A stretch of DNA of 47,503 bases from Mariaggregatimicrobium sp964498785 (GTDB taxonomy: Bacteria > Zhuqueibacterota > Zhuqueibacteria > Thermofontimicrobiales > Thiofontviventaceae). This document shows positions 36,756-44,673 of the stretch, in pieces. Where the stretch lies: contig CAZCJL010000052.1 of the NCBI GenBank assembly GCA_964498785.1, forward strand, positions 1 to 47,503, given 5' to 3'. The notes below the pieces were generated by a model. That model made no database searches. It had not been told where the DNA came from and saw only the letters and a list, made by a program, of their open reading frames with translations. How positions within the stretch are numbered: position 1 is the stretch's first letter; the number at the start of each line of letters is the position of its first letter. Both the position numbers and the translations under genes were made by a program.

Positions 36756-37204
36756 GTCTTCTTCTGATGCTCCTTTATCCTCTCGATGAGTATTTCCAGT
36801 CCGAATAAGTAACTTTTAATGCCCAAACCTGCAATCTGTGTAATGCACACCTCAGCAATTACAGATTCCCGGCGGAACTCTTCCCGTTTATGAATATTGG
36901 ATAGATGCACCTCAACCGTTGGTTTATTGATTGCAGCGATAGCGTCACGCAACGAGTAGCTGTAATGCGTTAACGCCCCGGGATTAATGAGCACACCGTT
37001 TGCCCAGTTCCGGTTTTCATGCAAAAAATCAATAATAGCCCCTTCGCTATTACTTTGAAATGATCTGATCGCTGCACCGGATAATTCTCCCTTTTTAGCA
37101 AGAAGATCATTTAGTTCAGGAAGAGTGGTCTCTCCATAAATTTCCGGCTGCCTTTCGCCGAGCAGGTTCAGGTTTGGCCCATGAATTAAAAGAATTTTTA
37201 TCAT
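36752..37204 (-). CDS. aroQ: 3-dehydroquinate dehydratase, type II
   Basis: Dehydrates 3-dehydroquinate in the shikimate pathway. The 150-residue protein has LLIHGPNLNLLGERQPEIYG with the catalytic Tyr, FQSNSEGAIIDFLH, INPGALTHYSYSLRDAI, and EVHLSNIHKREEFR. It is first in the aroQ-pheA-amidotransferase operon; the ribosome-binding site is weak. A 140-base AT-rich gap upstream presumably holds the promoter. Confidence 0.97.
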   Translation of the reverse strand: MIKILLIHGPNLNLLGERQPEIYGETTLPELNDLLAKKGELSGAAIRSFQSNSEGAIIDFLHENRNWANGVLINPGALTHYSYSLRDAIAAINKPTVEVHLSNIHKREEFRRESVIAEVCITQIAGLGIKSYLFGLEILIERIKEHQKKT

Positions 37205-37343
37205 GATTGTGCCTGTAATTTTTATTTATGATAAATTGAAAGTTTTGAATTTATGATTTTTTTTTGATTAATGCAAGAAATTCATCAAAATATAAAGTGA
37301 TTTTAATTGTATCCATTATAATAAATCCTGTTTTTATGGTTAC

Positions 37344-37595
37344 TTAATGTAGGATTAGAATTTTTAACAATAAGCGGGAATAAACAAATGAATCTGCCAG
37401 AATTTCAATTCCATGAATTAATACACATTCCACTGGCATTACAATAGCAAGATAAATGTTATAAGCAAAAACCATTGCAAAATGTGCCATTCCCGAGGTA
37501 AGCACGAGTTGTGTTTTTGTCGAAGTCCGGTTAATAATTACAATGTTTGTAATGATTAGAAACAAGCCGCTCAAATACGCGACGAACCCTGGCAT
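37344..37595 (-). CDS. Small membrane protein, possibly a fragment
   Basis: An 83-residue frame with about three hydrophobic segments (YLSGLFLIITNIVII, GMAHFAMVFAYNIYLAIV, and a C-terminal one). There is no good ribosome-binding site and no family I recognise. It follows another membrane-protein gene by 40 bases. It may be a real small gene or the remnant of a larger four-helix protein. Confidence 0.4.
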   Translation of the reverse strand: MPGFVAYLSGLFLIITNIVIINRTSTKTQLVLTSGMAHFAMVFAYNIYLAIVMPVECVLIHGIEILADSFVYSRLLLKILILH

Positions 37596-37634
37596 GCCTT
37601 TTACACGATGTTGGGCATTCGTACATTGTATCAG

Positions 37635-38504
37635 TTATTCTTTTATGTTTTGAATATTTGTAATCATCAGATAAACACAAATTATCGTAATAATGTTCAA
37701 TGTCGGAATTATAAATATTACAGGAATTACATTCACGTCATTCATTGCCATTGCAATTATTTTTGCTGTTAAAGCTGTCATTAATAGTGACAGAAAAACA
37801 ATGTATGTAGTGGCAAAAAGATACCCCGTCGGTTTTCTTTTTACAAGAAGTAACCCCACAACAAAACAAACTGGCAATAACAATCCCAGGTCAAATCCCT
37901 GAACGATTAATGTTGTGTAGTGTTTGAGGTCAACAGGGTAAATTGTCCCGTCAAACAGCGGTGGAATTATGATACTCAACCAGAGAAATGAAATCGCGGT
38001 TGAATTAAAAATTAGAAATCGGCCAACAAACTTGTTGGGTGTCTTTTTTGAAAAGTACTGCGGAATTTTAGAAATATCAAGCGCTGAAAGCGAAAGGAAA
38101 AGACTAAAAAAAGATGATCCAAGTAATGTGACATAACCTAAAAACATGATGTTATACATACCCATCGCGGTGTAGAACAAAAACGTCACGAAGAAATATC
38201 CCAAAATTCCGGTCAATACGAAATGAGCTCGAATTGAATTTTTTCGGTAACCCTGTAAAGCAATCAATAATAGCGGAATTCCGATAAACAAAGTAACATA
38301 GTCTTGTGCAATCCCTTGTATGGCAACATCTGCTGACATGTGCCGGTAAATCCCTTTTCCATAGATATCAACAGTTTGGCCGCGAATTGATTCATATTGG
38401 AATAGACCAGGGCCATCATTGGAAAAAATTCCAAAGGAACACGTAATTGCTGATATTATAACAATTATTAAGCAAAAAATTATAATGATTTTTTTTTGTT
38501 TCAT
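37635..38504 (-). CDS. Polytopic membrane protein of unknown function
   Basis: A 289-residue protein with eight or nine predicted membrane spans. A leader-like first span is followed by a roughly 45-residue extracytoplasmic loop (SNDGPGLFQYESIRGQTVDIYG...). The last spans are rich in Ile/Thr. No catalytic motif seen. Ribosome-binding site weak. It is adjacent to the structured non-coding region at 38.5-39.5 kb, on the boundary between core and accessory DNA. Confidence 0.75.
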   Translation of the reverse strand: MKQKKIIIIFCLIIVIISAITCSFGIFSNDGPGLFQYESIRGQTVDIYGKGIYRHMSADVAIQGIAQDYVTLFIGIPLLLIALQGYRKNSIRAHFVLTGILGYFFVTFLFYTAMGMYNIMFLGYVTLLGSSFFSLFLSLSALDISKIPQYFSKKTPNKFVGRFLIFNSTAISFLWLSIIIPPLFDGTIYPVDLKHYTTLIVQGFDLGLLLPVCFVVGLLLVKRKPTGYLFATTYIVFLSLLMTALTAKIIAMAMNDVNVIPVIFIIPTLNIITIICVYLMITNIQNIKE

Positions 38505-38757
38505 ATCATAACCATAGATTTCACGAGAACAGAGACCTGCTGAACGTCTGCCTCTTTACAGAGTCGGGAATATTTCATCCAATATCCTGATCATTACAAT
38601 CAGGCATTCGCTTCTTTCAGCATCCTTTTTCAATCCATCATCAGCTTGTCCCGCATAGGCGGGATTAGCCTGCCCATTAGGCGATGGAATTGGATTTCCA
38701 CGCTGGAAGTACGCCTCTGGAGTATTCCGTACAATTGACCACAATGAGCAACCTAGG

Positions 38758-38823
38758 TTCACCCCGTGAGATAATCTACATTTTTTTATTAAATTCATCC
38801 AGTTATATTATCGCACGGGGTAA
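38758..38823. repeat. TTCACCCCGTGA palindromic element, copy 1
   Basis: A 66-bp palindrome: TTCACCCCGTGAGATAAT at the left end is inverted at the right end as ATTATCGCACGGGGTAAA, with an AT-rich middle. The same ends occur at 39176-39240. It looks like a small insertion inside the structured RNA region. Confidence 0.65.
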
Positions 38824-39175
38824 ATTCTCTACGCCGATGGTACTACAGTTCCGTACAGGCAGTTAGAAGACCTGCAACCTGATCGCTTGCCCCGTTGGAT
38901 AAGCGATCTTATCGCATATAGCCTGCACCTTTGAATAAATTATCCGGCGGGGCAGGTGTAAACACAAGGAAACACAGTTTAGACCTCGAACCCGAATATT
39001 TTTTCGGGTCATAATCTCCGTAGGTCAGATGCACTCTTGACGACGCTTACAGACTTTCAATTAATTTCACCATATTACTCAGACCTTAGCCCTTAACCGG
39101 AGGAGATTTCCGGATGGGTTTCCGCCTCACGGTTTCCACCCGTTTCGGTGCATTGTCCGGTGAGCTTCACACCCC

Positions 39176-39240
39176 TTCACCCCGTGAAATAAATAACACG
39201 GTTTTTTCACCCCGTATAAATGATTATCTCACGGGGTGAA
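39176..39240. repeat. TTCACCCCGTGA palindromic element, copy 2
   Basis: A 65-bp palindrome with ends TTCACCCCGTGAAATAA and ATTATCTCACGGGGTGAA, sharing its terminal 17-18 bases with copy 1 but with a different middle that includes an extra CACCCCGT. Non-coding. Confidence 0.65.
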
Positions 39241-39579
39241 TCTGCGCAACGGTAGCATGCTATCCCAGGGTACTGATAGGAACATATCAGGTTCGGACAA
39301 GATAGTGTAACATCCTACCGAACATTTACTTATGCAACATCGTGTCGCAAATAACGGCCAGCATGAGCGGTGGACTTCCCAGGCTTGAGCTGGCACAGAT
39401 TCCCGACTAAACTACCTTGCGTTTTCCATCCGCTCGATGCTGTTGTTATACTTTTTCTATTCTTTATTGATGCAAACATTTTATTAGATTCTGAATTCAA
39501 TAAGTGTGACAAACCGTATTTGCGTATACATTTTCTAGCGGTATGTTGCTTAAGAATTTAGATTTAATACGACTTTATT

Positions 39580-40125
39580 TCATTCACGTTCTTTAACTAA
39601 AGTGATGGTCCCTTTCCAGTGATGGTGTGAATTAGGGTCTTCCGAACTATTATAATCATCTGTTTTGCCTTTTCCTGTAGCGCCTTCATATTTACCGGTC
39701 CCCCCAAGTATTTCAAAATCATCTTTCCAGTATTCAGTAACAAATGAGGGATGCTCATCCGTTTTTCCTTCAATTACCTGGCCTTCACATGACACAAAAA
39801 GAGTATCGTTGTTTTTATCAACAATATAACTGGATTGGTTACCATAATATCCCTGCTCATTGGCACAAAAATCGAAATGAACATTAATATCACCCATGAT
39901 GTTCGAAGTGCCAATACAATCGACTATAACACGAAAAGGCAAAGAATCGGGACATTTTTTGTGTAGAAGCGTGTCAGGGCCAAAATAGATGTAACTGCCA
40001 GTAAACTTGGCTTCGAATGTTTCAGTAACCATTACATCTTTATCTTCAGATTTTTTGCAGAAAAACAAATTAAATACCAGACATAGCCCTAAAGCCAAAG
40101 CTGTAATAACTTTTAGATTTTTCAT
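39580..40125 (-). CDS. Predicted lipoprotein with allene-oxide-cyclase-like barrel
   Basis: A 181-residue protein with a leader and a lipobox-like end NLFFC (Cys23). A beta-rich domain contains FEILGGTGKYEGATGKGK, the signature turn of the allene oxide cyclase/dirigent-like barrel fold. It is probably a surface or periplasmic binding protein rather than an enzyme; ligand unknown. AGGAGGAG precedes the ATG. It may belong to the cassette region, but I see no attC-like site next to it. Confidence 0.8.
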   Translation of the reverse strand: MKNLKVITALALGLCLVFNLFFCKKSEDKDVMVTETFEAKFTGSYIYFGPDTLLHKKCPDSLPFRVIVDCIGTSNIMGDINVHFDFCANEQGYYGNQSSYIVDKNNDTLFVSCEGQVIEGKTDEHPSFVTEYWKDDFEILGGTGKYEGATGKGKTDDYNSSEDPNSHHHWKGTITLVKERE

Positions 40126-40218
40126 GACTCCTCCTTTTTATTATGTATAACACTTAATTATGCCAATACTTTTAATAAATGGATTGGCAGATTACATTTG
40201 CTTTTTTCGCATATTCCT

Positions 40219-40971
40219 CTACTCATTTGGATAATTAACCCTAAAATATCCAATAAAAGGAAAAAATGGTGTATTTATATTAGATGTATCTATTATTTGC
40301 AAAGGAGCAACTTCCTGTAATGTACCAACCCCAACTCCTTGACCGTCGGGCCGCCCTTCAGATAAATATATAAAACCAAAGTTTCCAACTTGACCACGAT
40401 AAAACATTAAATCCCCAGGCAAAGGATCTTCAACTTTTTCAAAACTACTCATCAAAATCACGGAAAGTGGGATACCCGGTTCACTTTCAATTGCAATTCC
40501 CACTTGGGATAATACAAATCTTAAGAACCGAGGGGAATCAAAACCAAGACTTAAAGATTCTTCATTTAACTCAAATGGTATATCTTGCCATGCTAACAAA
40601 ATTGCTGCAAAAACGGCTTGTTTTCTTTTGCCTGGAGACAACGAAATAATTCGATTCTTAGTTTTCTCCCAATCTACATTTGGATCTAGTAATTGTATTT
40701 TTTCTTTGCTAGTTACCTGTTCTAAAAACTCGAGGATATCGTCTTGTGTTGCAATGAGTTCACTTGTTTTAAATATCAACTCTTCAACTTGTTCTCCTAA
40801 TTGCTTCTTTTGCTCTTGTAGCCGTTGAACGTTCTTAAAAGTAAATAGCCACCATGATAGGCCAATTATTATTGGTATTATAATAAGCAATATTGACCAA
40901 AAATATTTACGTCTTTCTGTTCGGACTCTGCTATTTAGCAATTGTTGAAGTTCAGTTTCTAAAACTTCCAT
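40219..40971 (-). CDS. Membrane-anchored coiled-coil protein with a catalytically dead NlpC/P60-like domain
   Basis: A 250-residue protein. It has a membrane span at about 24-43, a coiled coil rich in Glu/Gln/Lys at about 45-95, and a C-terminal domain resembling NlpC/P60 endopeptidases. In that domain the catalytic Cys of the GFDC motif is Ser146 (GFDSPRF), and the PGDL-x-FY...HVGIYL motif has lost its His (position about 198 is Phe in NFGFIYL). It is therefore probably a binding or structural pseudo-enzyme. AGAGGA sets the ATG. It lies 19 bases after a small two-span membrane protein gene, forming a pair. The family call is mine, from motif shape. Confidence 0.72.
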   Translation of the reverse strand: MEVLETELQQLLNSRVRTERRKYFWSILLIIIPIIIGLSWWLFTFKNVQRLQEQKKQLGEQVEELIFKTSELIATQDDILEFLEQVTSKEKIQLLDPNVDWEKTKNRIISLSPGKRKQAVFAAILLAWQDIPFELNEESLSLGFDSPRFLRFVLSQVGIAIESEPGIPLSVILMSSFEKVEDPLPGDLMFYRGQVGNFGFIYLSEGRPDGQGVGVGTLQEVAPLQIIDTSNINTPFFPFIGYFRVNYPNE

Positions 40972-40990
40972 TTATTCCTCTGATAATTTA

Positions 40991-41344
40991 TTATCTTTTA
41001 ATAGATTCTTTCATCACGTCGATTGCAAGTTGAACAAGTGATTTATAATCTTGCGATGTTTTATCATCAATTTTTTCAAAGGCATTTTTCAAGTGCATAT
41101 ACGTATTTATTCTTTCATTTCGCACAAGTACCTCTCGGAATGGGAATGTTGATATTGCAGCAATAAATCCACCTCCAAATCGAGTAATGTTGGGCATCAA
41201 AATTTCATTAAACTCTATAAAAAAGGTAAGAATATTAATTGCCACTCCTGCTAAAATGAGACCAATCATCCATAGCTTGAAGGATTTTATTGCTTTATTT
41301 TGAATTTCAATCTGCTCAATAAAATATGAAATAAAATCGATCAT
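40991..41344 (-). CDS. Small two-span membrane protein
   Basis: A 117-residue protein with spans at about 22-43 and 55-70 and a C-terminal Lys/Glu-rich helical tail (about 75-117) that is probably cytoplasmic. No recognised family. It is the first gene after the third copy of the 123-bp element and is followed by the coiled-coil NlpC/P60-like gene; the two probably act together. AGAAAGA is a weak ribosome-binding site. Confidence 0.7.
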   Translation of the reverse strand: MIDFISYFIEQIEIQNKAIKSFKLWMIGLILAGVAINILTFFIEFNEILMPNITRFGGGFIAAISTFPFREVLVRNERINTYMHLKNAFEKIDDKTSQDYKSLVQLAIDVMKESIKR

Positions 41345-41398
41345 TAATCTTTCTCGAAATCACAAGATGACCTTAATTGAACTTAAATTAATTTTACA

Positions 41399-41521
41399 CA
41401 TAATGTCTCGCTCACCTGTTAAAGTGGGCGCTTTTTGCTCACTTTATCAGGTGAAGTGGGGTTGTTGGGCGGCTGCCGGGAGAGCGAGACATTGAGCGGA
41501 CGTCTTTTCAGTCCGCTCAAC
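41399..41521 (-). repeat. 123-bp cassette-leader element, copy A
   Basis: Almost identical to copies at 43166-43288 and 46259-46381. It contains AATGTCTCGCTC and its inverse GAGCGAGACATT as 12-bp ends of a sub-element, an inner inverted pair CACCTGTTAAAGTG/CACTTTATCAGGTG, and a separate 10-bp hairpin TTGAGCGGAC/GTCCGCTCAA. The hairpin's last bases (GCTCAAC, minus-strand GTTGAGC) coincide with the recombination heptamer of the adjoining attC site. On the minus strand it lies directly 5' of the two-span membrane protein gene. Confidence 0.85.
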
Positions 41522-41646
41522 GGGGCGTTTAAGGCGCAGAAGGCAGCGGAGTTCAGAACGTTCAGATTTTTAAATACTTGGTGCGGGCTTCAGAAACTTT
41601 GAATTCAAATAAAGCCCTTCTGTCGCCTTGAAACGCTTTGTTATGC
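41515..41646 (-). other. Integron attC site, downstream of the TIR-like gene
   Basis: Bounded by the heptamer GCTCAAC (minus: GTTGAGC, fits GTTRRRY) at 41515-41521 and GTTATGC at 41640-41646. Long imperfect arms GCGTTT-AAGGCG-CAGAAGG (41525-41543) and CCTTCTG-t-CGCCTT-g-AAACGC (about 41616-41636) pair, except for two single unpaired bases on one arm only, the extrahelical bases that orient attC folding. It lies 8 bases after the stop of the TIR-like gene, the normal position in a gene cassette. Confidence 0.8.
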
Positions 41647-41653
41647 CAAAAAA

Positions 41654-43135
41654 TTAGATATATGTACTCCATCTAAGATCTACTCTTTTTCCAATTTTAT
41701 CAAAAAATTCTTGATTCCTTAAAACAACAATCCAATAACCTTCTTCTTCTGAGATGGGTTTAAATGGTTCGAATCCAAGACAATCAAATAGTTCGATTAT
41801 ATCATTAATTATTTTTTCTGTATCTGCACCGATACAGAAAGCTAAAGGAAATTGCTTATATATATATTCCCACATTTCTTTGTTATCACAAACTGGATAA
41901 CATTTATTATAAATAAATTCTCCATCTTCTGAAATAGGGGATATTTTTGTATAGTCTAGAAAAAACATCAGAGGGTGAGGTGATTTTAACATTGCTCTTT
42001 TAAATATTTTATTATGATAACTACCAACATGAGGACCTGGAAAAGGAAAATCTTGACGCAATTCTAATCCTGATGCTGTACCTAATAGTAAAGAAGGTTG
42101 TTCAAAAGGTACAAGAGATGGTGACATGCTTAATATTATTCCCTTTGCATTCTTTCGCAGTGTAATGATTGCATTAGAATCATTTGGTGGATCGTCCTGA
42201 ACTAATTGTGCTATTTTCCCAAAAGTTGCTCCATAAGTATTCTCTGGAGGACCTGAAGGCACAAGGTAGATATCAATATTTTCAAAAAGAATAAATTGCA
42301 AATAAGTTAAAATATTATTTGTAGTTAAATAAAATTTATCTCTATATTCTCGTCCTTCTCTTGAATTTAATTTTTTTCTAAATTCAGTTGATAAATATGC
42401 AATTGTTGAACCTGATTCAAAAAATAAAGATCGAACACCTTTGTCAACAAGTTCAAGAAAGCAATGCTTCCAAAAACATTTAGCCATTACTTTTTTTAAA
42501 GATGAATTTTTTTCAATACATCTTTCTGAAAGTTTTTCAAATTTGTTTATACGAGTAACAATTTCATTCAAAAAGGGATTTCTTTCAATAGCTTCTTGTA
42601 AATGAAGGCGTTCTATTTTGTGGTCAGTGAGCTTAGAATCTACTACGCTGGTTAAGTGACTAGATAACATTTCTCTAAATTCAGCAACTGATTTATATCT
42701 TTTTATTAATCCCTTTCTTTCACATTTTTTACGATATTCTCTAAGTTTTTGAAGTTGTTCAGGATCAATATGTTCTGGATCTACTGTTTGTAATGAAAAA
42801 TAAAGTAAAACTGGCTTATCCTTCTTAATAAATAATTCAATTTCTTCAACTGTACCTGATATTGATTTACCAGTATCTGTACCAATCCTGGTTCCAAAAA
42901 ATGCAATCATAAAATCACAATTATCAACTAACTGTTTATTTATAATATCTTGAGGAGTATCGCTCATATCAGGTGTTGCGTTTCTTTCCCATAGCACAGG
43001 ATCTAACATTACTTTAGAACGATAAGAATGAAAAGAATTCCAATTATAAATAACATCTTGAACTGCTTGTCGTTCTTCATCCACATCAGAAGGTGATGAT
43101 ATTAATACTCGATATACAATTGATTGAAATGACAT
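41654..43135 (-). CDS. TIR-like/DUF4062 protein fused to a DeoR-C-like (ISOCOT-type) sensor domain
   Basis: A 493-residue cassette protein. Residues 1 to about 165 form a DUF4062/TIR-like domain: RVLISSPSDVDEERQ, a DNCDFMIAFFGTRIGTDTG strand and a following acidic SGTVEEIE that could hold the catalytic Glu of NAD-cleaving TIRs. About 225-470 resembles the sugar-phosphate-sensing domain of DeoR regulators: FFESGSTIAYLS (238-249), LTTNNILTYL (270-279) and IDIYLVPSGPPENTYGATFG (287-306). No DNA-binding domain is present. By analogy with conflict systems it could be a ligand-triggered NADase-type defence effector; that is inference. GGGAG precedes the ATG. AT-rich compared with flanking core genes. 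Confidence 0.75.
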   Translation of the reverse strand: MSFQSIVYRVLISSPSDVDEERQAVQDVIYNWNSFHSYRSKVMLDPVLWERNATPDMSDTPQDIINKQLVDNCDFMIAFFGTRIGTDTGKSISGTVEEIELFIKKDKPVLLYFSLQTVDPEHIDPEQLQKLREYRKKCERKGLIKRYKSVAEFREMLSSHLTSVVDSKLTDHKIERLHLQEAIERNPFLNEIVTRINKFEKLSERCIEKNSSLKKVMAKCFWKHCFLELVDKGVRSLFFESGSTIAYLSTEFRKKLNSREGREYRDKFYLTTNNILTYLQFILFENIDIYLVPSGPPENTYGATFGKIAQLVQDDPPNDSNAIITLRKNAKGIILSMSPSLVPFEQPSLLLGTASGLELRQDFPFPGPHVGSYHNKIFKRAMLKSPHPLMFFLDYTKISPISEDGEFIYNKCYPVCDNKEMWEYIYKQFPLAFCIGADTEKIINDIIELFDCLGFEPFKPISEEEGYWIVVLRNQEFFDKIGKRVDLRWSTYI

Positions 43136-43165
43136 GTAAAACTCCCAGTTTCACTTATTCTTAGG

Positions 43166-43288
43166 CATAATGTCTCGCTCACCTGTTAAAGTGGGCGCTT
43201 TTTGCTCACTTTATCAGGTGAAGTGGGGTTGTTGGGCGGCTGCCGGGAGAGCGAGACATTGAGCGGACGTCTTTTCAGTCCGCTCAAC
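43166..43288 (-). repeat. 123-bp cassette-leader element, copy B
   Basis: Second copy of the element described at 41399-41521, matching it across the whole length. On the minus strand it begins at the attC heptamer GTTGAGC (43288-43282) and ends about 30 bases before the TIR-like gene start, so it occupies nearly the entire 5' leader of that cassette. Confidence 0.85.
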
Positions 43289-43408
43289 GCTAATGTTAAC
43301 CTGAAAAACCGCCTACAAAGAACTTGAAAAATGAAACAAACTTCAAATCATCCAACATAACTTAAATTAAAACATGGCGGTTTTTTCAGGTTGAACATTT
43401 TGTTATGT
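43282..43408 (-). other. Integron attC site, downstream of the T9SS cassette gene
   Basis: Bounded by GCTCAAC (43282-43288; minus GTTGAGC) and GTTATGT (43402-43408). Arms AATGTT-AACCTGAAAAA-CCGCC (about 43292-43313) and GGCGG-TTTTTT-CAGGTT-g-AACATT (43376-43399) pair, with one extra G and one extra T on one arm, again the single unpaired bases expected in attC. It starts 10 bases after the stop of the T9SS-domain gene. Sequence of the arms differs from the other attC site, as usual between cassettes. Confidence 0.78.
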
Positions 43409-43418
43409 GCTTATAATT

Positions 43419-44222
43419 TTAATGAAGTAAAATCATTTTTTTTGCTTCTCTTTTATTTCCTTGTTTTATCACATAATAATAATTTCCACTTGCCAATTTT
43501 ATTCCATTTCTATCTTTGCCATCCCAAAATACTTTATAATTACCAGGCGCTTGTCTATGATCTATTAGAGTCGTTATTATTTCACCCAATTGATTATAAA
43601 TTACTAAATTTACATGATCATATTCATCAACTGAATACTCAATGATAGTGGTGGGATTAAAAGGATTTGGATAATTTTGTTGTAAATTAAATTCTTTAGG
43701 AGTAATTAGATTATACATCGTTGCGTTTGTTGTAGAAAAATCTATAACATGCTCTTTCCACACGTTCCATGTAGAACTACCGCTATCTTCAAATTGACCA
43801 AGTAAAGTACCTGATGTATCATAAATTTTACCAGTAATTTTATTTACTTGACCTTTTCGAGTATAAACATTTACCTTATTCCAGTCTGCTGGAATATCAC
43901 ACAAAACAGTAATTTGAACAGGATCACTATCGTATTGCTGGTATTTTATAACTTGAATTCTTGATGGAGTCATAGAAAAATGACTTAAAGATCCATTAAA
44001 AGTTAATTTTAGCGATCCTTCTCTAAAACCACGAGGCCATTGATTATTATTAAAATATCCACCGTATACTTCCACTGATCCGTGATCAGATGTAAATGTT
44101 AAATCAAATTTTACTGTTTTATAGGATGGACTCTGTGAATATGTCAAGCTCGAAAGCAAAAATAAATAAAAATAAGGTAACATTATAAACTTTAGCTTGT
44201 TTTTATTAATTTTAATATCCAT
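43419..44222 (-). CDS. Secreted protein with T9SS type A sorting domain (duplicated gene, complete copy)
   Basis: About 267 residues. A hydrophobic signal segment ends near LTYSQ. A beta-rich domain of about 130 residues follows (FDLTFTSDHGSVEVYGGYF ... CDIPADWNKVNVYTRKGQ), then a sorting domain beginning KEFNLQQNYPNPFNPTTI and ending KKMILLH. The beta domain is nearly identical to that of the gene just upstream. AAGGAG sets the ATG at 44222; the longer frame to 44288 only exists because of the duplicated sequence. Function unknown; export by the type IX system is predicted. Confidence 0.85.
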   Translation of the reverse strand: MDIKINKNKLKFIMLPYFYLFLLSSLTYSQSPSYKTVKFDLTFTSDHGSVEVYGGYFNNNQWPRGFREGSLKLTFNGSLSHFSMTPSRIQVIKYQQYDSDPVQITVLCDIPADWNKVNVYTRKGQVNKITGKIYDTSGTLLGQFEDSGSSTWNVWKEHVIDFSTTNATMYNLITPKEFNLQQNYPNPFNPTTIIEYSVDEYDHVNLVIYNQLGEIITTLIDHRQAPGNYKVFWDGKDRNGIKLASGNYYYVIKQGNKREAKKMILLH

Positions 44223-44673
44223 TTCTAACTCCTTATATAGTGATTTACATACTACCATTCTATAACATGCTCTTTCCACACGTTCCATGTAGAACTACCA
44301 CTATCTTCAAATTGACCAAGCGAAGTACCTGATGTATCATATATTTTACCAGTAATTTTATTTGCCTGACCTTTTCGAGTATAAACATTTACCTTATTCC
44401 AATCTGCTGGAATATCGCATAAAACAGTAATGTGAACTGGATTACTATCGTATTGCTCATATTTTACAACTTGAATTCTCGATGGTGTCATGGAAAAATG
44501 GCTTAATGATCCATTGAAAGTTAATTTTAGCGATCCTTCCCTAAAACCACGAGGCCATTGATTATTATTAAAATATCCACCGTACACTTCCACTGATCCG
44601 TGATCAGATGTAAATGTTAAATCAAATTTTACTGTTTTATAGGATGGACTCTGTGAATATGTTAAGCTTGAGA
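43741..44673. repeat. Tandem 518-bp-offset duplication
   Basis: 43741-44155 and 44259-44673 are direct copies at a constant offset of 518 bp with no insertions that I can see. The duplication spans the beta domain and part of the signal peptide of the two secreted-protein genes but not the sorting-domain region, which exists only once. Confidence 0.85.

Larger units (their letters stand above)
38556..39440 (-). ncRNA. Structured non-coding region, possibly a degenerate group II intron-type RNA
   Basis: About 0.9 kb with no real gene but many short GC-richer helices on the minus strand, such as AAACGGGTGGAAACCGT, CCGGAAATCTCCTCCGG and GATCGCTTATCCAACGGGGCAAGCGATC. The text resembles domain I-III to early domain IV of bacterial group II introns, including a TGTACGGAACTGTAGTACC stretch like that before the intron ORF. 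I find no reverse transcriptase and no clear domain V or intron boundaries. Two palindromic elements interrupt it (38758-38823, 39176-39240). The remainder of 38505-39579 shows nothing else identifiable. Confidence 0.3.

Noticed and set aside
38556..38798. 80-residue open frame in the structured region
   Set aside because: It runs through one palindromic element and RNA-like helices, has no ribosome-binding site and resembles no protein I know.
40161..40189. Hairpin TGCCAAT/ATTGGCA after the NlpC/P60-like gene as a third attC
   Set aside because: Arms are only 7 bp with no unpaired bases and no matching GTTRRRY/RYYYAAC pair; at most a weak terminator.
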